Part shown: positions 1 to 4,117 of the stretch, in pieces
Layout: every line of letters starts with the position of its first letter
Position numbering within the stretch: the first letter of the stretch is position 1
Position numbers and translations under genes: made by a program
The notes under the pieces: generated by a model
The model's database searches: none
Told to the model about the DNA's origin: nothing
The model's input: the letters and a program-made list of their open reading frames with translations, nothing else
DNA from: Kordia sp045105435
GTDB taxonomy: Bacteria; Bacteroidota; Bacteroidia; Flavobacteriales; Flavobacteriaceae
Direction of reading: 5' to 3'
Assembly (NCBI RefSeq): GCF_045105435.1
Contig: NZ_JBGCDL010000201.1
Coordinates: 1 to 6,921 of the forward strand
DNA: 6,921 nt

Positions 1-5
1 ATTCT

Positions 6-1763
6 ATGGAACATTTCATTGTATCAGCTCGTAAATATAGACCGCAAACATTTAAAGATGTTGTGGGTCAACAAGCGATTACAAATACTTTAGAAAACGC
101 CATAGAACGTAGTCATCTCGCGCAAGCCTTATTATTCTGTGGTCCGCGTGGTGTTGGAAAAACAACTTGTGCACGAATTTTAGCCAAAAAGATCAATCAA
201 GATGGTACGGAAAATCCGGATGAAGATTTTGCATTTAATATTTTTGAATTAGATGCCGCTTCAAACAATTCCGTAGATGATATTCGTAGCCTGATTGAAC
301 AAGTACGCATTCCACCACAAGTGGGAAAATACAAAGTGTACATCATTGATGAGGTACACATGTTGTCACAGGCAGCTTTTAATGCGTTTTTAAAAACCTT
401 AGAAGAGCCGCCAAAACATGCCATTTTTATTCTGGCAACGACCGAAAAACACAAGATTATTCCAACGATTTTATCAAGATGTCAAATTTTCGATTTTAAA
501 CGAATTGGCGTTAAAGATGCAAAGGAATACTTAAAATACATTGCCGAAAGTCAAGGTGTAGAAGCAGACGACGACGCATTACATATTATTGCACAAAAAG
601 CAGATGGTGCTATGCGCGACGCCTTATCTATTTTTGATAGAGTGGTGAGTTTTTCTGGAAAACAGTTAACGCGACAAGCCGTTACCGAAAACTTGAATGT
701 GCTTGACTACGAAATCTATTTTACGGCAACCGATTTAATGTTGAAAAATAACATTCCGCAATTGCTAGTAGATTTCAACGAAACCTTATCAAAAGGATTT
801 GACGGACATCATTTTGTAGCAGGAATCGCTTCTCATTTTAGAGATTTATTAGTCTGCAAAAATCAAGCAACGATTGCACTTTTGGAAGTTGGCGATCAAA
901 CGAAACAGAAATATTTAGAACAATCGCAAAAAACGTCACAACCATTTCTGATGAAAGGAATTGAGCTGGCAAATGATTGTGATTTAAAGTATAAAACCAG
1001 TCGAAATCAACGACTTTTAGTCGAATTGTGTTTAATGCAACTTGCCTCTATCAATTATGATGGAGAAAAAAAAAATAGCAAACGGTTCATAATTCCAGCT
1101 ACTTTTTTCTTAGCACATGGCAAAAAAATTGATCCGCTAGCTACAGTTACTTCTGCTACAGCTGCAACAACAACGGAAACAGCATCACAATCACCGCAGG
1201 TTCAATCTGCGGAAGCGACAACAACACCCGAAAACGTATCGGCACCAAAAGTAGCAACACCGCCGCCACCAAAACCAAAGATTGATATTTCGATGATGCG
1301 AAATAAAGTTTCTGGTTTGTCACTTTCGAGCATTAAAGCAAAACAAGAACATTTAAAGAAACAACAAAGTAAAGTTGTTGATCAAAAAGCATTGCCGAAA
1401 GATGCGTTTACGGAAGCACGTATGTTGGAAGTGTGGAATGCGTATGTGGAAAAAATTGATAGGAAAGGTGAAAAAATTATGTCTTCACTCCTAGCAACAG
1501 ATATTCCGAAGCTGAAAGATGATATTATTATTTGTATCGAAATGCCGAATGAAACCATGAAAATTGAGATTGAACGCGCACAATATCCGTTATTGGAATA
1601 TGTCCGTGCCGAATTGAATAATTATGATGTTTCTTTAGCGATTGAGGTCAACGAACAAAATGTGAAAAAATATGCGTTTACAGAACGTGATAAGTACGAA
1701 AAATTGAAAGAAATAAATCCGCTTGTAGAGCGACTACGTAAAGATTTTGATTTAGAAATTTAA
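6..1763 (+). CDS. dnaX: DNA polymerase III subunit tau (gamma/tau, DnaX)
   Basis: Clamp-loader ATPase subunit of the replicative polymerase: it loads the sliding clamp and, as tau, joins the loader to the polymerase and helicase. Of 585 residues, 1-170 form the AAA+ domain, with Walker A GPRGVGKTT at 46-54, ELDAAS at 81-86, Walker B IIDEVH at 113-118 and the SRC arginine-finger motif at 157-159. The GAMRDALS sensor-2 region is at 201-208, and helical domain III ends near residue 350. A Thr/Ala/Pro-rich linker (about 376-424) leads to a C-terminal tau-specific region (about 466-585) expected to contact the polymerase. The four zinc-binding cysteines found in E. coli DnaX between Walker A and ELDAAS are missing and that segment is about 12 residues shorter. 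The ATG lies at the usual family N-terminus (SARKYRPQTF follows). Only five upstream bases are visible, so no promoter can be judged. An in-frame A10 run at codons 354-357 may permit a shorter gamma form. Confidence 0.98.
   Translation: MEHFIVSARKYRPQTFKDVVGQQAITNTLENAIERSHLAQALLFCGPRGVGKTTCARILAKKINQDGTENPDEDFAFNIFELDAASNNSVDDIRSLIEQVRIPPQVGKYKVYIIDEVHMLSQAAFNAFLKTLEEPPKHAIFILATTEKHKIIPTILSRCQIFDFKRIGVKDAKEYLKYIAESQGVEADDDALHIIAQKADGAMRDALSIFDRVVSFSGKQLTRQAVTENLNVLDYEIYFTATDLMLKNNIPQLLVDFNETLSKGFDGHHFVAGIASHFRDLLVCKNQATIALLEVGDQTKQKYLEQSQKTSQPFLMKGIELANDCDLKYKTSRNQRLLVELCLMQLASINYDGEKKNSKRFIIPATFFLAHGKKIDPLATVTSATAATTTETASQSPQVQSAEATTTPENVSAPKVATPPPPKPKIDISMMRNKVSGLSLSSIKAKQEHLKKQQSKVVDQKALPKDAFTEARMLEVWNAYVEKIDRKGEKIMSSLLATDIPKLKDDIIICIEMPNETMKIEIERAQYPLLEYVRAELNNYDVSLAIEVNEQNVKKYAFTERDKYEKLKEINPLVERLRKDFDLEI
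1065..1078 (+). other. Candidate slippage/frameshift site in dnaX (A10 followed by TAG)
   Basis: Ten consecutive A residues occupy 1066-1075, read in frame as gaa-aaa-aaa-aat (E354 K355 K356 N357), so an in-frame A AAA AAA heptamer is present at 1067-1073. Slipping back one base, or adding one A during transcription, gives one more lysine codon and then TAG at 1076-1078, for a product of 357 residues. Losing one A gives five further codons and TAA at 1090-1092, for 361 residues. Both truncated forms keep domains I-III and lose the linker and the tau C-terminus, the architecture of gamma in E. coli and Thermus thermophilus. No strong downstream hairpin is visible; TAGC 1076-1079 with GCTA 1098-1101 is only 4 bp. 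Transcriptional slippage, as in Thermus, therefore seems more likely than ribosomal frameshifting. Function is inferred from sequence only. Confidence 0.6.
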
Positions 1764-1771
1764 TAGATAGT

Positions 1772-2356
1772 ATGATGTTAGGTTTAAAGTTACCAACCGA
1801 TCCGCGTTGGGTGAATATAGCAGAGAAAAATATTGAAGAGATTTTAACAGATCATGCTTTTTGTGAACAGAAAGCGGCAAGTACGGCAATTTCTTTGATT
1901 GTGAGTTTTCCTGAATATCCTGAGTTGGTAGAAGCAATGATTGCTTTGGTGAAAGAAGAAATGAGTCATTTTAAAATGGTACACGATCATATTTTAGCAA
2001 GAGGCTGGAAATTGGGTCGCGATCGTAAAGATGCGTATGTTTCTAAGTTGCTACAGTTTTTCCCAAAAGGCGGAAGCAGAACGACACAAATGGTTCACAG
2101 ATTGTTGTATGCTGCTTTGATTGAAGGTAGAAGTTGCGAACGTTTTAAGTTATTATCCGAGAATATTAGCGATCAGGAATTGGCGACTTTTTATAAGAAT
2201 TTAATGGTGAGCGAAGCCAATCATTATACCATGTTTTTAGGTTTTGCCAGACAATATGGAGATCGTACCGAAGTGGATGAAAAATGGCAAGCCTTGTTAG
2301 CTTATGAAGCAGAAATTATGAAAGATCTAGGCACTACGGAAACGATGCATGGGTGA
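1772..2356 (+). CDS. miaE: tRNA-(ms2io6A37)-hydroxylase, MiaE type
   Basis: Non-haem diiron monooxygenase expected to hydroxylate the isopentenyl group of ms2i6A at tRNA position 37, the last step after MiaA and MiaB, in the cytoplasm. The 194-residue protein is a ferritin-like helical bundle and has a complete candidate ligand set: E32, E63-x-x-H66, E118 and E148-x-x-H151. The opening LKLPTDPRWV and the segment LLYAALIEGRSCERF are typical of MiaE. Two adjacent ATG codons (1772 and 1775) are possible starts and differ by one residue; no strong ribosome-binding site separates them. The gene begins 8 bases after the dnaX stop on the same strand, so cotranscription with dnaX is likely. miaA and miaB are not in the window. 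The family call is firm; the exact substrate is inferred from the family. Confidence 0.93.
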   Translation: MMLGLKLPTDPRWVNIAEKNIEEILTDHAFCEQKAASTAISLIVSFPEYPELVEAMIALVKEEMSHFKMVHDHILARGWKLGRDRKDAYVSKLLQFFPKGGSRTTQMVHRLLYAALIEGRSCERFKLLSENISDQELATFYKNLMVSEANHYTMFLGFARQYGDRTEVDEKWQALLAYEAEIMKDLGTTETMHG

Positions 2357-2363
2357 TTTGGAA

Positions 2364-2518
2364 TTGCTTTCGCTGTTAGATTGCTTTGCTCCTAGACTTG
2401 CTTTCGCTGCGCTCTTGGTATTTTGGTAGATTTCAAAGTACATTTTCTTTTTAAAATAAATCCTTTATAATACACACACGTCAATTCGAGTAATTTTCTG
2501 AATCGCTGCGCTGTTAGA
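2364..2518 (+). repeat. Degenerate short repeats, TTGCTTTCGCTnTTAGA-like (block A)
   Basis: At least three near-adjacent units of about 16-22 bases are visible: TTGCTTTCGCTGTTAGA (2364-2380), TTGCTTTGCTCCTAGA (2381-2396) and CTTGCTTTCGCTGCGCTCTTGG (2397-2418, with TAGA following at 2427). A separate copy, TCGCTGCGCTGTTAGA, is at 2503-2518. The same word family recurs at 3364-3526 on the other side of the neighbouring gene. The units are uneven in length and divergent, so this is neither a CRISPR nor a regular satellite. Function is unknown; decayed copies of a dispersed intergenic repeat are the simplest reading. Confidence 0.6.
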
Positions 2519-2623
2519 ATATGTTTTGACACTTTTTATTGAAATTTTACTTAGAATTTATAAATTACGACTATTAATTTTAGAATAGTTATTTTTCTGT
2601 ATGATTCTATACTACAACTATTA

Positions 2624-2631
2624 TATATTTG
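2624..2631 (+). promoter_or_regulatory. Candidate Bacteroidota -7 promoter box
   Basis: TATATTTG matches the Bacteroidota -7 consensus TAnnTTTG and lies 30 bases before the ATG at 2662, implying a leader of roughly 20-25 bases. A clean TTG/TTTG -33 element is not present at the expected spacing; the region near 2591-2600 is only T-rich. The leader has no purine-rich Shine-Dalgarno site, which is normal in this phylum. Confidence 0.5.
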
Positions 2632-2661
2632 TAGTATTGAAACCAGTTAAATTATTATACC

Positions 2662-3363
2662 ATGAAAAAACTTTACACTACCTTTTTAATACTTTTAGTA
2701 AGTTATACAATAAACGCACAAGATGATCCTGATCTTTTAGGTCAATGGTTTTTACATTATATTGAGAGCAGTGGTTCCACAATATATGTACCAAACGGAG
2801 ATGCACTTCCTATTACTTTTAGCAGTCTTGATCCTGATCCGTTGGCAGAGAATGCAGTTGGTCTTGGAACGTGTAACGAATTTTTTGGCAAATATGAATT
2901 AAGCAATGGTAATACGTCACTAGACATTGTTTCGCTCAACCAAACGCTTGTAATGTGTAATGGCGATACTTTTGAGCCTGTTTATTTTGGTATTTTAGGA
3001 AATAATGGTACAAACTTTTTTGATTACACTATTAATCTTACGGATGAAACGTTGACAATGATCGATTTGTTAGGTGAAAAACTCGTGTACGGAAGACAAG
3101 TTTTATCTATTAAAGATAATGATGCATTTTCAAATAGTATAAAAGTGTATCCGAATCCTGTTCAGAAAGAACTTTCTTTGACTGGAATTTCTGCGAATTC
3201 AAAAACGAGCTTTTCTATTTATAATATTACTGGAAATATGATTATTTCTGAACGCTCTTTGACACAAAATACTTATGATGTTACACAGTTAAAAGTTGGA
3301 GTGTATTTTATAAAAATTACTCAGAAAGGGAAAACGGCAGTGAAGAAGTTTGTTAAAAGTTAG
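2662..3363 (+). CDS. Secreted T9SS type A sorting-domain protein, HslJ/META- or lipocalin-like body
   Basis: A 233-residue protein. It starts with a Sec signal peptide (about 1-19: KK, a hydrophobic stretch, then NAQ with probable cleavage before Q20). A compact body (about 24-146) begins LLGQWFLHYIESSG and contains GLGTCNEFFGKY and a second cysteine at 99 (the first is C71). This pattern resembles HslJ/META-like or lipocalin-like domains seen in other flavobacterial secreted proteins, but the fold is inferred. Residues about 161-233 form a classic T9SS C-terminal sorting domain: VYPNPVQKEL, then SIYNITG, YDVTQLKVGVYFIKI and a basic end. The protein should cross the inner membrane by Sec and the outer membrane by T9SS, then be released or anchored at the surface. 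It has its own likely promoter and is a single-gene unit. The two cysteines could form a disulfide. No enzymatic motif was recognised and its biological role is unknown. Confidence 0.9.
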   Translation: MKKLYTTFLILLVSYTINAQDDPDLLGQWFLHYIESSGSTIYVPNGDALPITFSSLDPDPLAENAVGLGTCNEFFGKYELSNGNTSLDIVSLNQTLVMCNGDTFEPVYFGILGNNGTNFFDYTINLTDETLTMIDLLGEKLVYGRQVLSIKDNDAFSNSIKVYPNPVQKELSLTGISANSKTSFSIYNITGNMIISERSLTQNTYDVTQLKVGVYFIKITQKGKTAVKKFVKS

Positions 3364-3526
3364 ACGCGCTTTGCTCTTGGATTTTTAGATGCGCTTTTGC
3401 TATTAGATCGCGTTGCTTTTAGATTGTTAGACTTGCTTTACTTTTAGATTTTTAGATCGTTTTCAAACCTATAATCAAAAAGTTCGATTTTAGAAACTTT
3501 CGCCTTAGTATCGCTGCGCTCTTAGA
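3364..3526 (+). repeat. Degenerate short repeats, TTAGA-ending (block B)
   Basis: This is the same repeat family as at 2364-2518, starting directly after the stop codon of the T9SS-protein gene. Units include GCGCTTTGCTCTTGG (3366-3380), GCGCTTTTGCTATTAGA (3391-3407), CGCGTTGCTTTTAGA (3409-3423), CTTGCTTTACTTTTAGA (about 3432-3448) and TCGCTGCGCTCTTAGA (3511-3526). The last copy differs from the one at 2503-2518 at a single base. There is no supportable ORF here. Confidence 0.6.
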
Positions 3527-3535
3527 TAACAAGAG

Positions 3536-3555
3536 ATTCCTGCCTCCGCAGGAAT
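3536..3555. repeat. REP-like perfect hairpin, 8-bp stem with CTCC loop
   Basis: ATTCCTGC (3536-3543) and GCAGGAAT (3548-3555) are perfect reverse complements around a four-base loop CTCC. The hairpin is GC-rich against an AT-rich background and follows the last TTAGA repeat. It lies 19 bases beyond the stop of the minus-strand beta-barrel remnant. Neither side has a T run, so it is not a standard intrinsic terminator. It resembles dispersed REP-like palindromes; copy number cannot be judged from one window. Confidence 0.7.
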
Positions 3556-3574
3556 GACAAAAAAGTCTAAAGAA

Positions 3575-3811
3575 TTACAATCTACACGTAAGTGCAATTT
3601 GAATAACCGCATTTGTTCCTTCAAACTTTGGTGCTCTGTCTTCGTCAAACATACCTACCAAACCTAAGTTATAACGTACTTCAATAGCTACATTTTCTAA
3701 GGTTGTGAGTCCAATTCCACCGTTTACTCCAAAGTCAAAGTTTTTAAAACTGTCTTCAAATTCGTGAATTTTCATACCAATTTTTGGTCCTACTTGAATA
3801 TTTAAGAAATA
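3575..3811 (-). pseudogene. 3' remnant of an outer-membrane beta-barrel protein gene
   Basis: On the minus strand, about 79 codons read as the last strands of a PorT/OMP_b-brl-type barrel: PYFLNIQVGPKIGMKI, then FDFGVNGGIGLTTLENVAIE, VRYNLGLVGMF and a final strand VIQIALTCRL. Barrel-like sequence extends about 12 codons upstream of the first internal ATG (3773-3775) and meets a stop at 3818-3820, so that ATG is not a true start and the N-terminal part of the gene is gone. Exactly there, plus-strand transposase sequence begins, suggesting a deletion or IS-mediated truncation. The C-terminus ends CRL, whereas intact barrels of this type usually end in an aromatic residue such as YRF or YKF, consistent with decay. 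No promoter would be expected for this fragment. Confidence 0.75.
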
Positions 3812-4015
3812 TGGGACTTAGAAAGATCAATTAAACAAGCGAACAAAGTGATGCACATGGCTGGCATTGCTTATAACTTGAAAAAGTATCTGAAGTTCAT
3901 CTTAAAAACAGCAAAAAGTGGAGCAAAGTCGCTCGGCTTCAATTTTTCAGAAATAAAGCAGCTATATAATGAGTTTATCTTGATTGTTAGCGGAGTTAAT
4001 TTTAGAACTCTATAA
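3806..4015 (+). pseudogene. 3' remnant of an insertion-sequence transposase gene
   Basis: The plus-strand frame from 3806 to the TAA at 4013-4015 encodes about 69 residues, including RSIKQANKVMHMAGIAYN followed by LKKYLKF. This is the typical C-terminal end of DDE transposases of the IS1182/IS4-like type (ANKVMHLAxxAYNLKKYLKF pattern). The frame is closed upstream by TAA at 3803-3805 and nothing of the catalytic DDE core is present, so it cannot be active. Its left edge coincides with the broken edge of the minus-strand beta-barrel remnant. The family within DDE transposases is a tentative call; the identity as transposase debris is better supported. Confidence 0.72.
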
Positions 4016-4083
4016 TGAAAATTAAAGGAAAGACACGTTTAAAAGTGCCAAGAATGCCTTGTTTTTTTTGAAATTATAGAGTT
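4006..4083. repeat. 11-bp perfect inverted repeat enclosing a 56-base loop
   Basis: AACTCTATAAT (4006-4016) and ATTATAGAGTT (4073-4083) are perfect reverse complements. Inside, AAGG (4025-4028) can pair with CCTT (4057-4060), and CAC (4034-4036) with GTG (4045-4047), giving a long branched hairpin. The left arm contains the transposase remnant's stop codon. The structure may be part of the IS 3' end or a terminator separating the convergent transposase and beta-galactosidase genes; which one is not decidable here. Confidence 0.6.
4049..4069 (+). terminator. Weak terminator-like hairpin with T8 tract
   Basis: CAAG (4049-4052) pairs with CTTG (4058-4061) around AATGC and is followed by eight T residues (4062-4069). 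It lies 34 bases after the transposase-remnant stop, in the orientation expected for that gene. The stem is only 4 bp, so this is a weak call. Confidence 0.3.
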
Positions 4084-4110
4084 GCGCAACGGTTACCTGT
4101 GTTGTAGAGC
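4079..4110. mobile_element. Possible right terminus of the degraded insertion sequence
   Basis: Just beyond the inverted repeat lies a perfect 10-base palindrome GTTGCGCAAC (4081-4090) and then GGTTACC (4091-4097), followed by TGTGTTGTAGAGC. Its position 65-95 bases after the transposase stop is where an IS terminal repeat would be expected. The matching left end is absent, presumably lost with the 5' part of the element, so the terminus cannot be confirmed here. The beta-galactosidase stop codon follows within ten bases. Confidence 0.35.
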
Positions 4111-4117
4111 GTTTATT

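Larger units (their letters stand above)
2357..2661. other. Gene-free spacer between miaE and the T9SS-secreted protein gene
   Basis: This 305-base AT-rich stretch has no supportable ORF. Its first part (2364-2518) carries degenerate repeats ending in TTAGA or TAGA, listed separately, and its end (2624-2661) holds a likely promoter and leader for the next gene. No convincing intrinsic terminator for the dnaX-miaE unit is visible: there is no GC-rich stem followed by a T run. Confidence 0.7.

Noticed and set aside
197..454. Antisense ORF of 85 codons within dnaX
   Set aside because: It lies fully opposite the conserved AAA+ domain coding sequence, and its cysteine- and serine-rich product looks like no protein family; it is a shadow frame.
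1066..1075. A10 run in dnaX as a sequencing error or a broken gene
   Set aside because: The reading frame continues through the linker and a normal tau C-terminal region to a natural stop, so A10 is the in-frame length. An error would have broken the gene.
2364..3526. CRISPR array
   Set aside because: Units vary in length and sequence, there are no unique spacers of constant size, and no cas genes are present.
3536..3555. Intrinsic terminator
   Set aside because: The stem is good but neither flank carries a T run in the direction of transcription; it fits a REP-like palindrome better.
3575..3775. A 66-residue independent small protein starting at the ATG at 3775
   Set aside because: Barrel-like sequence continues in frame upstream of that ATG, showing it is an internal methionine of a truncated larger gene.
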